Notes: generated by a model not told the origin, from the sequence alone. A stretch of 64,000 nucleotides of DNA from Caldilineaceae bacterium (GCA_022827195.1 JAJDTL010000002.1:62001-126000); one strand, 5' to 3'. Numbered from the stretch's first letter, positions 1-9,654 are shown. Program-made: numbers and translations.

Positions 1-2
1 CG

Positions 3-3000
3 TATGACAGCCGCACGGTCGACGAGAACGGTAGGCCGGTCTACGACATAGTGGACAAAGAGCTGGCCGCGCTCATCGCGCTAGCAGAGGGCAAGGGCGC
101 GCTGGTGACGGTCGTCCTGGACTGCTGCCACGCCGGTTCGGGGACGCGCGCGCTTGTTCCGGTGCGCCGGACCGCGGCCGACCGCCGTCTGCGCCCAACG
201 GAAACGCTGCTGCCCGAGGTGGGCCGCACGCAACCGGTGATTGGCCGCCACACGCGCAAGCCGGTCGGCGGGCGACATTGGTCGCGCAAGTTTGGCAACG
301 AACACGTACTGCTGGCGGGCTGCCGCGACGAGGAGATGAGCCACGAGTACCGTTCGCCGACCAATGGCGCCTGGTACGGGGCGATGACCTTCTACCTGCT
401 GCAGAAGCTGCAGGAGCTTCGCCCGGAGATGACGTGGCGGGAGGTCCACGACGCGGTGCAGACGCATGTCCACAATGTGTATGCGCGGCAGCTCCCACAG
501 CTGGAAGGCCCCGGCGAGCGGGCGGTCTTCGGAGACCTGGCGCCGCATGCCGGCTCTTACCTGAACGTGATCGGCGTGCAGGAGGAAGGCGAGGCGGGCA
601 ATGACGTGATCATCCGCATCGGCGGCGGCGCGGCGGTCGGACTCACACCGGGCAGCCAGGTGTCGTTGTATCCGGCAGGCAGCGGCCCATTGGAGGGGCG
701 GGAAATTGGCAGCGGAGAGGTTATCGATTCTCGGGTGGACTCGTCCTATGCGCTGATTAAGGGGGTGCGGCAGGCCGCAGTCAGCCTGCCTGCCAGGGTG
801 AAGGTGACGGCTTACGGATATGAGCGGCTGATGTACGAAGTATCTTGCGCGGACCCGTTCCTGCTGGCGGAGCTGACGACAGCGCCGTCCTCGCCCTTTC
901 TGAACGCGGTGGGGCGGAGCAGCCCTTTCACTCGCTTCCATGTAGCGGTTGAGAATGAGGCTTACGTTATCCAGGACGGGAGCGGCACGCAGATCGTGTG
1001 GGATACGCCGCCGCGTACGCAGGCGGGCGCGACCAAAACGGCTGCCTACCTGCATCACTTGGCGACCTTCAACAATGTGCGAGAGCTGCGCAATCCTGCG
1101 CCGATGGCGCTAATGGACGGGGCGCTGACCGTTGAGGCACAGACGTATTCGCGGGCGAGTCTCACCGCGCCGAAGGACGGCGAGCCTTTGGCACAGGACG
1201 GCGTCCTGCCGCCGGGGCGCAAGCTCTGGTTCACGGTTCGGAACGACAGCGCCGAGAACCTCTATGTGACCGTCTTCAGCCTGTCCTCCCATTTCGGCAT
1301 CCGGCGCGTCTTCCCGGAACGGGCGCCTTATCAGCTGGTTGCGCCGGGGAAGGCGTTCTTCGTAAACGATATCGAGCCTGCAGTAGAGGCCCCCGGCGCG
1401 GAATCGGCGACCGAGATCCTAAAGGTGTTCGCCACGCGCGTGCCCACTTCATTCGACGTGCTTGAGATGCCGGACCTGAACGAACCGGCCAGCTCGGAAC
1501 AGACGCGGGCTTTTGGCCCCCTGGCCGAGTTGATGAACGGCATTCGTTACGACGGGCCGCGGGTCCGTAATTTGCGTGTCAAGCGGGACGATACCCACGA
1601 CCGCTGGATTACGAAACAGGTTGCGGTTACGGCGCAGAGTAGACAGGAGAAGTGTGTCCTGCCGCAGAAGGCGGAAACGATCGTAGTGGGTACGGACCTG
1701 GACATAACAGTTGAGAAACCGGCCGGGCTGACGGGTCATCTCTACGTCGCCAGTCTGAGCCACTTCGCGTGGGATGCGGACGACCCGATATCTCTGCCGC
1801 CGGGGTTGAACAATCCTGAAGCAGCTGAGTTTTTCCAGCCTCTGTCATTTACGCACAAGCCCGGAGCGTCGCCAGGTGTGCTGGTGCTGGATACGAAGTC
1901 GAATCAGCTGTCGGCGATCAGCGCTGAGACGCCGCTGCGGATTGCGTTGAGTGTTGAGAATGATCCGTCGATTGCGGGCGTTGTGCCGGTGGCATTTGAT
2001 GGCGAGTACTACTACCTGGTCGGGCATCCGGTGGAAGCGAAGACGGCATCCCAGAATGGGAACAGGCGGCGGATGGCGATGGAGATCACGCATCTGCCGG
2101 CGCCTGACATAGGGGTGAGCGGCGCGACTGCGGGGAGCGCGTCGCGCTGGCGGCTGGGGAGGACTGTGCGGCGGCTGGTTTCCGGACTGAAGGAGGAGTG
2201 GCGCCGCGCTGAGTTGGCGGTTGACAGCACCGCGGACGCGGAAGAAGAGGAGTTTGGGAGCGAGCCGCCGGTTCGGGACACGAAACATGCGGTGCGCGTG
2301 CTGCTGTACAAACTGATCCATCAGAAGCTGCCGCCGGATCTGGGCGTACGCCAGGTGAGCTGTGAGGCGGGAGGAACGCCCATCTACTCAAAGGTGACGC
2401 CCGACGATGTGGCGCAGGCGCGCCGCGTCCTGCTCATAACGCACGGATTCGGCAGCAGCACGGAGAAGCTGGTGCAGCGGGCGCTGCCGAACCTGATGAA
2501 GATGGATGACTACGACCTGGCGCTGGCGTACGATTTCGAGACGATCAACACGAGCATCCGCGAGAGCGGGCTGCTGATGACGGTACAGCTGCGCCGGCTT
2601 GGTTTCGGCACTGAAAAGGGTCCGCCGCTGGACATTTTCTGTCACAGCATGGGAACGCAGGTGGCGCGTGTTTGCGTGGAGATGGAGAGCGGACACCAGT
2701 TTGTGGACCGTGTGTTCATGGTCGGCGCGCATAACACGGGCACCGCGCTGGCGGAATCTCACCGTCTGATCCCGTGGCTGGCCACAATTATTCTCAACCA
2801 GGCCGGCCTGATGCAGTATGAGCTGCTGGCGCAGCTGCTGGCGATGGGAATCTCGCGCACGATAACCGGGGTGAAGGACCTGGCGCCGAGCGCGGAACTG
2901 TATGAGAAGCTCAATGACCCGCGCAATGAGGTGGAAGTGCAGTACTACGTACAGATTGGCGTCAATGCCGAGATGGACGGGCCGGTGGACTGGCGCAAAC

Positions 3001-3227
3001 TGTTCTCGAAGACGGAGTTGACGCGCATTCTGGACAAGGGGCTGGACCAGGTCTTGGGGCCGAATGACCTGCTGGTCGGGGTGGCATCGGCGCGGGGCGT
3101 GCGCGGCGGCAACTGGCCCGGGCTACAGGTCGACGTGTTGGGATGCCATCACTTCGAGTACTTTTACGCGGAGGAGTCGCTGGAGGCCCTGCGTCGCCAG
3201 TTTGAGCGCCGCCCTCAGGATTCCTGA
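3..3227 (+). CDS. Caspase-like (C14) protease fused to an alpha/beta hydrolase, 5'-truncated
   Basis: The reading frame is open from the first bases of the window, so the true start and the N-terminal half of the caspase domain, including the catalytic His, lie upstream. Taking the GTG at 51 as residue 1, the cysteine-box D-C-C-H-A-G-S lies at residues 24-30, with Cys26 the expected nucleophile. The p10-like end (GCRDEE, then GAWYGAMTFYLL) follows near residues 95-120. Residues about 180-260 form a beta-rich segment, and about 370-500 resemble a DUF4384-type beta domain. The last 280 residues look like an alpha/beta hydrolase, with an oxyanion HGFG near 798 and a nucleophile elbow C-H-S-M-G with Ser866; the usual first Gly of GxSxG is Cys here. 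The stop overlaps the convergent ABC-F gene by 13 bases. The substrate is unknown. Caspase assignment is firm; hydrolase activity is inferred. Confidence 0.82.
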   Translation, partial: YDSRTVDENGRPVYDIVDKELAALIALAEGKGALVTVVLDCCHAGSGTRALVPVRRTAADRRLRPTETLLPEVGRTQPVIGRHTRKPVGGRHWSRKFGNEHVLLAGCRDEEMSHEYRSPTNGAWYGAMTFYLLQKLQELRPEMTWREVHDAVQTHVHNVYARQLPQLEGPGERAVFGDLAPHAGSYLNVIGVQEEGEAGNDVIIRIGGGAAVGLTPGSQVSLYPAGSGPLEGREIGSGEVIDSRVDSSYALIKGVRQAAVSLPARVKVTAYGYERLMYEVSCADPFLLAELTTAPSSPFLNAVGRSSPFTRFHVAVENEAYVIQDGSGTQIVWDTPPRTQAGATKTAAYLHHLATFNNVRELRNPAPMALMDGALTVEAQTYSRASLTAPKDGEPLAQDGVLPPGRKLWFTVRNDSAENLYVTVFSLSSHFGIRRVFPERAPYQLVAPGKAFFVNDIEPAVEAPGAESATEILKVFATRVPTSFDVLEMPDLNEPASSEQTRAFGPLAELMNGIRYDGPRVRNLRVKRDDTHDRWITKQVAVTAQSRQEKCVLPQKAETIVVGTDLDITVEKPAGLTGHLYVASLSHFAWDADDPISLPPGLNNPEAAEFFQPLSFTHKPGASPGVLVLDTKSNQLSAISAETPLRIALSVENDPSIAGVVPVAFDGEYYYLVGHPVEAKTASQNGNRRRMAMEITHLPAPDIGVSGATAGSASRWRLGRTVRRLVSGLKEEWRRAELAVDSTADAEEEEFGSEPPVRDTKHAVRVLLYKLIHQKLPPDLGVRQVSCEAGGTPIYSKVTPDDVAQARRVLLITHGFGSSTEKLVQRALPNLMKMDDYDLALAYDFETINTSIRESGLLMTVQLRRLGFGTEKGPPLDIFCHSMGTQVARVCVEMESGHQFVDRVFMVGAHNTGTALAESHRLIPWLATIILNQAGLMQYELLAQLLAMGISRTITGVKDLAPSAELYEKLNDPRNEVEVQYYVQIGVNAEMDGPVDWRKLFSKTELTRILDKGLDQVLGPNDLLVGVASARGVRGGNWPGLQVDVLGCHHFEYFYAEESLEALRRQFERRPQDS

Positions 3228-5122
3228 CGCTCGGACAGTTCCGCCCAGCGATTGAAGGCGGATTCCAGCGACGTCTCGAGAGCGTTCAGCTCCGATGACA
3301 GGCTCCGCAATTTCTGATAGTCGCTGCCGCTGTCGTTGATGCGCTGCTGCAGGCGCGCCTGCTCCTCCTCCCAAGCGGCGATCTCCTCCTCCAGTCGCGC
3401 CAGTTCCTGATGTTCCTGCCAGTTCAATTTGCGGCCTGCGATCGTTGTGCGCGGCCCGGCTTTTTCGCGTCCATTGGTTGCGTGCCGCGGGGCGGGTGCG
3501 GGTACGACGCGGGCGGCTCTATTGTCCCGGGCGCGCAGCCGGCGAAAGGTGGCGTAGGGCGCGGGATAGCGTTTGCCCAAAACGCCGTCTTCGAATGGCA
3601 GGATGAAGTCGACGGTGCGGTCAAGGAAGTAGCGATCATGGCTGGCAACGATCAGGCAGCCGTTGAATGCGTCCAGAAACTCCTCAAGCACTGTCAGCGT
3701 CTGCACGTCGAGGTCGTTGGTTGGCTCGTCGAGGAGCAGCACGTTGGGCTGATGAACGAGGGTGCGGAGGAGGTAAAGGCGGCGGCGCTCACCGCCGCTG
3801 AGGCTGCCGATACGTCCCCACTGTGACTGACGCGGGAAAAGAAACCACTCCAACATCTGTGCTGCCTCGAGGCGATTGCCGTCTCGCGCCATGATCAGAG
3901 GGGCTTCCTCTTCGATGAATTTGAGCAGGCGCTGCGAGTCGCGCAGATCGCTGGTCTGCTGGTCGTAGTAGCCGAGGCGCACGGTCCTGCCCCAGTCGAT
4001 TTGACCAGCGTCCGGTTCGACTTTGCCCGCGAGCAGGTCGAGGAATGTGCTTTTGCCGGCGCCGTTGGGCCCGAGAAGGCCGACCCGGTCGCCTGGCTCA
4101 AGCGAGAAGTCGATCCCTTTGACCGCGGCCGCGCCGGCGTACAGTTTCGTCAGCCCTTGGGCGGTGAGGACGGTCTTGCCCAAGCGGCGGGTGGCGAGCG
4201 CCATCACGACACGGTCGGTGTCCGAGTCGTAGTGGATGCGCTGGAGCTCGGCAACGCGTTGCCGGCGGGCCTTCTGCTTGGTGCCGCGTGCCATCGGCGT
4301 GCGCCGTATCCACTCGAGCTCTCGCTTGAGCAGTTTCTGGCGTTGGTGCTCGGCCTGGGCCAGGCGGTCGTGGCGCGCCTGGCGCAACTCTAGATAGCGG
4401 CTGTAGTTGCCCTCGTAGGAGACCAGTTGGCGCCTGTCGAGCTCGACGATGCGATCGACGACGCGGTCGAGGAAGTGGCGGTCGTGGGTAACCATGAGCA
4501 GCGCGCCGGGCGCGGTGGTGAGATAGGCTTCGAGCCACTCGATTGTGTCTACGTCGATGTGATTGGTCGGCTCGTCGAGGATCAGCAGGTCGGCGCGGTC
4601 GATGAGGGCGCGCGCCAGGGCGACGCGCTTGCGCTGGCCACCGCTGAGGGTGGCGACGCGGGCGTCGAAATCGCTGATGCCGAGCTTGGTGAGGACCGAC
4701 TTGGCATTTGCGGCCGCGGTCCAGCCACCGCTGCGCTCCATTTCCTCTGAGAGCTGAAGAAGCCGCTGCTGCAGGGTGGGGTTGGCCGGTTCCTTCTCCA
4801 GGCGCCGGCTCACGCTCTCGTAGTCGCGCAGAAGGCGCATCTGGGGAGAGTCGGAGCGGAACAGCTGGTCGAGGACGGTGGCCTCTTCGTCGAACTGCGG
4901 TTCCTGTTGCACCATTTCGACGCGCACGCCGCCCCAGACGGTCATATGGCCGCTGTCGGGGACCTCTTGCCCTGCGATGATACGGAGTAGCGTCGTCTTG
5001 CCGCTGCCGTTGACACCGATGAGGGCGATGCGTTCGCCGCGATTGATCGAGAGGTTCACACTGTCGAGCAGCAGGCGTTCGGAGAATTGCTTGGAGACAT
5101 TTTCGAGGGCGAGGAGGTTCAT
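3215..5122 (-). CDS. uup: ABC-F family ATPase, Uup type
   Basis: A 635-residue soluble tandem ATPase of the ABC-F family, which act on the ribosome or on DNA/translation quality control rather than as transporters; there are no membrane segments. The first nucleotide-binding domain has Walker A GVNGSGKT at 36-43, signature LSGGQ at 159-163 and Walker B/DEPTNH at 183-188. The second has GPNGAGKS near 345 and LSGGERRR near 440. About 75 C-terminal residues are charged and heptad-like, the coiled-coil extension that separates Uup from other ABC-F members. The ATG overlaps the TGA of the upstream acyl-CoA synthetase in an ATGA, so translation is probably coupled. A second, different ABC-F lies at 49281-51416. 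Confidence 0.9.
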   Translation of the reverse strand: MNLLALENVSKQFSERLLLDSVNLSINRGERIALIGVNGSGKTTLLRIIAGQEVPDSGHMTVWGGVRVEMVQQEPQFDEEATVLDQLFRSDSPQMRLLRDYESVSRRLEKEPANPTLQQRLLQLSEEMERSGGWTAAANAKSVLTKLGISDFDARVATLSGGQRKRVALARALIDRADLLILDEPTNHIDVDTIEWLEAYLTTAPGALLMVTHDRHFLDRVVDRIVELDRRQLVSYEGNYSRYLELRQARHDRLAQAEHQRQKLLKRELEWIRRTPMARGTKQKARRQRVAELQRIHYDSDTDRVVMALATRRLGKTVLTAQGLTKLYAGAAAVKGIDFSLEPGDRVGLLGPNGAGKSTFLDLLAGKVEPDAGQIDWGRTVRLGYYDQQTSDLRDSQRLLKFIEEEAPLIMARDGNRLEAAQMLEWFLFPRQSQWGRIGSLSGGERRRLYLLRTLVHQPNVLLLDEPTNDLDVQTLTVLEEFLDAFNGCLIVASHDRYFLDRTVDFILPFEDGVLGKRYPAPYATFRRLRARDNRAARVVPAPAPRHATNGREKAGPRTTIAGRKLNWQEHQELARLEEEIAAWEEEQARLQQRINDSGSDYQKLRSLSSELNALETSLESAFNRWAELSERQES

Positions 5123-7092
5123 GCCGCGTTCTGAATCGCAGTCAAGGTTGAGGGATCTTCAAGGGCGCTCGTGTCGCCGGGGTCTTCGCGGAGGTAGGCG
5201 GCGCGGATCAGCCGGCGCATTACCTTGGCGTTACGCGTTTTGGGGAGTGCGGCGCAGAATCTGACCTCTTTCGGTCTGAGGGGGCGGCCCAATTCCAGGG
5301 AGATGCTTTCTTGCAGGGTGGTGCGCAACAGTTCGCTGGCTTCGATGCCCGGTCTGAGGACAGCGAATACGACGATGTCGTTGTCCTCGAGGGAGGTGGG
5401 CACGGCCACAGCCGCGGACTCGGTTACGTCGGGATGTCGATTGACAAGCGTTTCAACCTCAGTCGGGCCGAGCCGCTTGCCGGCGACCTTAATGGTGTCG
5501 TCGCTGCGCCCGAGGATATACCAGATGCCGTCCTCGTCGATGGCGCAGAAGTCGCCGTGAACCCACAGCCCGTCAAACCGGTTCCAGTAGGTGTCGAGGT
5601 AGCGTTCGTTGTCGCGCCAGAAGCCGCGCGTCATACCGATCCAGGGCTGACGGATGATAAGATCGCCTACTTGCCCGCGTACGGGGTTACCGGCATCGTC
5701 GACTACGTCGGCGTCCATGCCCGGGATCGGGCCGCCAAAGCCGGCGGGCTTGAGCGGTTTGAAGAAGCTGCCGGCCAGGATTCCGCCGCTGATTTCGGTG
5801 CCGCCGGTATAGTTGAGGATCGGTTTGCGGCTTTCGAGCACATGCTCAAACACCCAGCGCCAGCTGGCGGGGCCCCAGGGGCTTCCGGTGGAGCCGACCG
5901 CGCGCAGCGCGGAGAGATCATGCCGCTTGACCGGGTCGCTGCCATGGGGCATCAGGGACCGCACCAGCATTGGCGAGAGCCCGAGATGGGTGATTCCGTG
6001 CCTGGCGCACAGCTCCCAAACCCGGTCAACCGAGGGAAAGTCGCCTACGCCGTCGAAGAAGAACATGGTGGCGCCGTTGAGCAGCGTACCGAAAACCAGC
6101 CAGGGCCCCATCATCCAGCCCATGTCCGTCATCCAATACATGCGCTCGCCATGCTTCAGATCCATGGCGTGGCGCATATCCTGGGCGGCCTTTATGGGAA
6201 ATCCGCAGTGGGTATGGAGCGCGCCTTTGGGAAGACCGGTCGTGCCGCTGGTGTAGATGATCATCAACGGGGTCTCTGCTGGCGTGGGAACAGTCTCGGC
6301 CTGGGTCGACTGTTGCGGAATCAGTTCATGCCACCAGTGGTCGCGTTGTTGAATCCAGTCGATGCGCGAGGCATCTGACATGGCGGGAAGCCGTTCGCAA
6401 ACAACGACATGGCGGACGGTTGGAACGTCGGCCAGTGCACGGTCCAGCGTGGTCTTCATTGCCACGGTTCGGCCGCGGCGCAGGAAACCGTTTGCAGTGA
6501 ATACCGCCTTTGCGTCAGCATCGTTAAGACGGCTGATGATGGCGGAACGGCCGTAGCCGCTGAAGAGTGGCAAGACGATGCCGCCTACTTTGACCACTGC
6601 GAGGAAAGCAACAGCCAGTTCCGGGATCATGGGCATGTACAGCCCGACGGCGTCGCCCGGCCCGATGCCGAGACTACGAAGGGCGTTGGCGCAGCGGCAG
6701 ACCTCGCGGTTGAGCTCGGCGTAGCTAAGCGTAGCGGTCCGGCCTTCCTCGCCTTCCCAGATGAGCGCCGGTTCGGCTGCGGTGTGCGTAGACTGCCACT
6801 TGTCGAGGCAGTTGTGGATGATATTCATCTGCCCGTCAAGGCACCATCTGGCGAAGGGTGCGCCGTCTGAGAGGTCGACGATCTGCGAATAGGGTTGCTC
6901 AAAGCGAATGTCGAGGTCCTTCATCACCGCGTCCCAAAACCAGCCGATGTCTTCGACGGAGCGGGACATAAGGGCGTCATAGGAATCTATACCATGCCGA
7001 TCCATGAACCGTTGCAGATTGCTTTGCGCGATCCATTCAGCGTTAGGCTGCCAGGCGACTTCCTGACCGAAGGGAAACGTATTGGTAGACAT
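5119..7092 (-). CDS. Acetoacetyl/acyl-CoA synthetase (AMP-forming)
   Basis: Adenylate-forming enzyme that activates a carboxylic acid to acyl-AMP and then acyl-CoA. The P-loop-like motif YTSGTTGLPKG is at about 280-290, the N-terminal domain resembles acetyl- and acetoacetyl-CoA synthetases (VAWQP near the start, DIGWFW), and the C-terminal acetylatable Lys is in PKTRNAKVMRR near 625. Length is 657 residues from the ATG at 7092. An in-frame ATG at 7131 would add 13 residues, but these look unlike the family and lie only about 8 bases from the predicted transcription start. The substrate cannot be read from sequence; acetate, propionate, acetoacetate or a short branched acid are all possible. 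First gene of a two-gene unit with the ABC-F gene. Confidence 0.88.
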   Translation of the reverse strand: MSTNTFPFGQEVAWQPNAEWIAQSNLQRFMDRHGIDSYDALMSRSVEDIGWFWDAVMKDLDIRFEQPYSQIVDLSDGAPFARWCLDGQMNIIHNCLDKWQSTHTAAEPALIWEGEEGRTATLSYAELNREVCRCANALRSLGIGPGDAVGLYMPMIPELAVAFLAVVKVGGIVLPLFSGYGRSAIISRLNDADAKAVFTANGFLRRGRTVAMKTTLDRALADVPTVRHVVVCERLPAMSDASRIDWIQQRDHWWHELIPQQSTQAETVPTPAETPLMIIYTSGTTGLPKGALHTHCGFPIKAAQDMRHAMDLKHGERMYWMTDMGWMMGPWLVFGTLLNGATMFFFDGVGDFPSVDRVWELCARHGITHLGLSPMLVRSLMPHGSDPVKRHDLSALRAVGSTGSPWGPASWRWVFEHVLESRKPILNYTGGTEISGGILAGSFFKPLKPAGFGGPIPGMDADVVDDAGNPVRGQVGDLIIRQPWIGMTRGFWRDNERYLDTYWNRFDGLWVHGDFCAIDEDGIWYILGRSDDTIKVAGKRLGPTEVETLVNRHPDVTESAAVAVPTSLEDNDIVVFAVLRPGIEASELLRTTLQESISLELGRPLRPKEVRFCAALPKTRNAKVMRRLIRAAYLREDPGDTSALEDPSTLTAIQNAA

Positions 7093-7145
7093 GATAAGTT
7101 GTACGTTGGGTTTGGAATGGCGCAAGCACATTGTCGACGCGAGGC

Positions 7146-7174
7146 ATTATAGCGAACAATTGAGCAAATGAAAA
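7146..7174 (-). promoter_or_regulatory. Promoter of the acyl-CoA synthetase/ABC-F unit
   Basis: On the minus strand a perfect TATAAT (7146-7151) lies 17 bases after TTTTCA (7169-7174, four of six matches to TTGACA). Transcription would start near 7139, giving about a 47-base leader to the ATG at 7092. Confidence 0.6.
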
Positions 7175-7199
7175 CGAGTTAACCGACAAGGGGCGGGAT

Positions 7200-7913
7200 T
7201 CAGGCAAAGTCCTGGAGGGCCGACCAGACGGAGAGGACGATGAGCACGAGGCCGGGCCAGCGGAGCAGTCGGGCGGCGTTGCCGATCGACGGCGTACGCC
7301 GGGGCAGGAGCCGCTGGGTGAGCAGAGACAGTTCGCCGAGAAGGAGGAGAACTGTCCCCGCGGCCAGCGTGCCGAATAGGGGACGGGTTAGCGCCAGCCC
7401 GGTGCCGAGACCGGTCGTCGTAAAGAGCAGGAGCAGGTATACAACGGTCGCGGTTGCGGGCCTGGGTTCAAGGCCGCGCGCCTGCGTCAGCATAGCGCGA
7501 CAGACCAGCGAGCCTATGGCGAGCCACAAGCACAAGGCGATCCAGCGGGGGCTGTCGAGAGCGGGCTCGAATCGGGCCAATGAAACGATGAATAGGAGGT
7601 GGCCGAGGGCGGAGGCGGAGAAGCCGAAGCGCATTCGCATGGGCGTGGCCGGGCCCGCCAGAAGGAGGCCCCCCGAAGCGGCGAAGGTCAACCCTGCTGC
7701 GAGGCCGAGCGCGTATCGGGCGCTGTCGGTCCCGGGGCGGGTGAGAAAATAGCCGTACCAGGCCAGAAAAAGCAGGGCAAGTGTAGAGGCTGCATGGACC
7801 CAGGGCGGCACGAGACGATCGGCTGTAAGGGATCTGCGGAAGAGGAATCCGCCGACCAGGAGGGCAGCCCAGATGACGAGCAGGACCCAGGCGATGAAGT
7901 CGAGTACGGGCAT
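7200..7913 (-). CDS. Polytopic membrane protein of unknown function
   Basis: A 237-residue protein made almost entirely of hydrophobic helices (about seven predicted membrane segments, the first at residues 4-26), separated by short Arg/Pro-rich loops. No catalytic motif, signal peptidase site or known transporter signature was recognised. It is followed on the same strand by a promoterless gap and preceded by an unassigned soluble protein at 7977-8615, so the two may be co-transcribed with a 63-base spacing. Composition and codon use look like the neighbours, so it is probably a real gene. Confidence 0.65.
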   Translation of the reverse strand: MPVLDFIAWVLLVIWAALLVGGFLFRRSLTADRLVPPWVHAASTLALLFLAWYGYFLTRPGTDSARYALGLAAGLTFAASGGLLLAGPATPMRMRFGFSASALGHLLFIVSLARFEPALDSPRWIALCLWLAIGSLVCRAMLTQARGLEPRPATATVVYLLLLFTTTGLGTGLALTRPLFGTLAAGTVLLLLGELSLLTQRLLPRRTPSIGNAARLLRWPGLVLIVLSVWSALQDFA

Positions 7914-7976
7914 GGGCGCGCTACCTTGTCGGGCGAGGGGAGAGCGAAGGAGAAGCGGGGACCCCCTCCGATTCTC

Positions 7977-8615
7977 TCATTGGGCGCGGTTGGCAGCGTA
8001 CCCGAGGAGTTGCGGTTCGGCCCAGACGGCCCAATTCCAGCGGCTGTTGCCGAGGCCATCGGTCATCAGCTGCAGGACGGCAGGCTGTCCGGCCTGGTTC
8101 GGCAGATCGGCAACGAAGCGCTCCCAGCTGCATGTCTGCTTCGTATCGCTCCAAACGCGTACGCCGTTGAGAAGAACGCGGAAGGCGCAGAAGTTGTCGT
8201 CCTGCATTTGGGCGCCGTCGCGGATGCCGATTGCGAACCGAAGGCGAAGCCGGTCCACCTCGGCGGGAACGCGCAGTTCGTATTCGACGACAGCGCTGCC
8301 CTCTACCGGTGGGTGCTGCCACAGGGCAGGCCGTTGCACGAGGCCGCAGCTTGCCGTGTCGAGCCGCACTTCCATCAGGTCGGACGTGCGCGTAGCGCTT
8401 TGGCGGGACTCGGGAAAGGCCTCCAGGAGGTCGCATTGCCACACGAGGACAAACTCGTCATCGCCGGCGCCTTCCTCCTCCATGAGACTGTGCCACAGTT
8501 CCTCCTGCCACTTGAGATAGCCCACGTATTGGGAAAGCTGCAAGAGCGACTGTTCGTTAAGATCGCGAATACGCCGGATGACCGCGTCCAATGTTTCCTG
8601 TTCAGCTTCGTTCAT
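7977..8615 (-). CDS. Unassigned protein with a carbohydrate-binding-like beta domain
   Basis: A 212-residue protein without signal peptide. Residues 1-45 are a helical, acidic segment (EAEQETLDAVIRRIRDL). Residues about 70-205 alternate in beta-strand fashion and carry the pattern LRLRFAIGI...FRVLLNGVRVW...VLQLMTDGLGNSRWNWAVWAEP, similar to NPCBM/galactose-binding-like jelly-roll domains in which a final strand reads W-A-x-W-A-x-P. This resemblance is by pattern only. No enzyme motif is visible. Located between an HNH nuclease and a membrane protein on the same strand. Confidence 0.6.
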   Translation of the reverse strand: MNEAEQETLDAVIRRIRDLNEQSLLQLSQYVGYLKWQEELWHSLMEEEGAGDDEFVLVWQCDLLEAFPESRQSATRTSDLMEVRLDTASCGLVQRPALWQHPPVEGSAVVEYELRVPAEVDRLRLRFAIGIRDGAQMQDDNFCAFRVLLNGVRVWSDTKQTCSWERFVADLPNQAGQPAVLQLMTDGLGNSRWNWAVWAEPQLLGYAANRAQ

Positions 8616-8678
8616 GGTGAGTTTCTGGTATCTGTTGGGCGTACGCCGGGCAAGAGATGGACTGACTAATGCGACCGG

Positions 8679-9188
8679 TCAGAATGACGCGCTCATCATC
8701 GATTCCCAGCGGGAGGCGGCTGTGGGGTTGCTGAGGAGCACGAGGGCGACGTAGGTCGGCTCGAAGGGTCGGCGCAGCAGACTCATGCCGGCTTCGCGCG
8801 GGACCATGCTGCCCTTCTTGTGGTTGCAGCGCTTGCAGGCGGTGGTCAGATTGGTCCAGCTATGGTCGCCGCCGCGACAGCGCGGCACCACATGGTCGAC
8901 GGTGAGACCGTGTTTGCCGGGCGTGTCGCCGCAGTACTGGCAGGTGTATGCGTCGCGCAGGATGACCGCGCCGCGGGTTGGCGGTACAGACCGGTGGGGA
9001 AGGCGAACGTAGCGGGTCAGGCGGATGACGAGCGGCTCGGGCAAGGCGTGGTTGGCGCTGTGGAGCATGCGCTCGGTCGCTTCGACCAATTCGGCTTTTT
9101 CGCGCAGGAGGAGCACGACCGCCCGCCGGACGGAGACCAGGCTCAATGGTTCGAAAGTTGCGTTCAGCACCAGGACGGAACGGGACAT
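8679..9188 (-). CDS. HNH endonuclease
   Basis: A 169-residue HNH nuclease of the widespread type that begins [15 protein letters not shown]. Structural zinc cysteines are C83-x-x-C86 and C118-x-x-C121, the catalytic core is D98-H99 ([11 protein letters not shown]) followed by W-x-N-L near 111-114, and a basic CNHKKG closes the domain. The ATG at 9188 was chosen because it restores the family N-terminus; an ATG at 9254 in frame would add 22 atypical residues. Members act on DNA, but the cellular role of stand-alone copies such as this one is not established. No methylase or toxin partner is adjacent. Confidence 0.85.
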   Translation of the reverse strand: MSRSVLVLNATFEPLSLVSVRRAVVLLLREKAELVEATERMLHSANHALPEPLVIRLTRYVRLPHRSVPPTRGAVILRDAYTCQYCGDTPGKHGLTVDHVVPRCRGGDHSWTNLTTACKRCNHKKGSMVPREAGMSLLRRPFEPTYVALVLLSNPTAASRWESMMSASF

Positions 9189-9267
9189 GGGAAAGCTTGT
9201 CGCGAGATTCGCGGCGAACGGCAGACGGTGCGGTCGCCGTTCTCGAATGGACAACGGTCAGGATACT

Positions 9268-9654
9268 TTAAACCAGCGCCACGAAGCGCGTGCGGATGAT
9301 AACCTCCATGAGGAAGAAACATACGATGGCGAACAGGATTGTCTTAATGTTCTCGTTCTTGAGGCGGCTCAGATACAGATAGGCTGCGGGCAAGGTAATG
9401 ACGGCGACGACGGCGTAGAGAATATGCACAAAGGCGCGCGCCAGGTTTTCTCCCAGGCCCTGGCTGTAGAGGACCCATCCCAGCAAGAACTCCAGGACCA
9501 TCAGCAGTTCGCCGATTGCGGCCGCACCGTACCAGCTGCCGTCCAGCGGGCGGGAACGGAACCGAAACCAGAGCGCCCACAGGCCCAGCGCAATGAAAAA
9601 CAGGATGCCGGTCCTGGCCAAGCCGCGATGAATGTCGCTCAACAACTCCAGCAT
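9268..9654 (-). CDS. Small four-helix membrane protein, unknown function
   Basis: A 128-residue protein with four predicted membrane helices (about residues 13-32, 45-65, 76-95 and 106-123) joined by short loops and ending R-T-R-F-V-A-L-V. It resembles small cytochrome b561-like or heme-free membrane proteins in overall plan, but the conserved heme-ligand His pairs are not evident. ATG 9654 is preferred over an in-frame TTG five codons upstream; neither has a clear Shine-Dalgarno. It sits downstream of the glycosidase-like lipoprotein gene with a 71-base gap and could be co-transcribed. Confidence 0.6.
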   Translation of the reverse strand: MLELLSDIHRGLARTGILFFIALGLWALWFRFRSRPLDGSWYGAAAIGELLMVLEFLLGWVLYSQGLGENLARAFVHILYAVVAVITLPAAYLYLSRLKNENIKTILFAIVCFFLMEVIIRTRFVALV

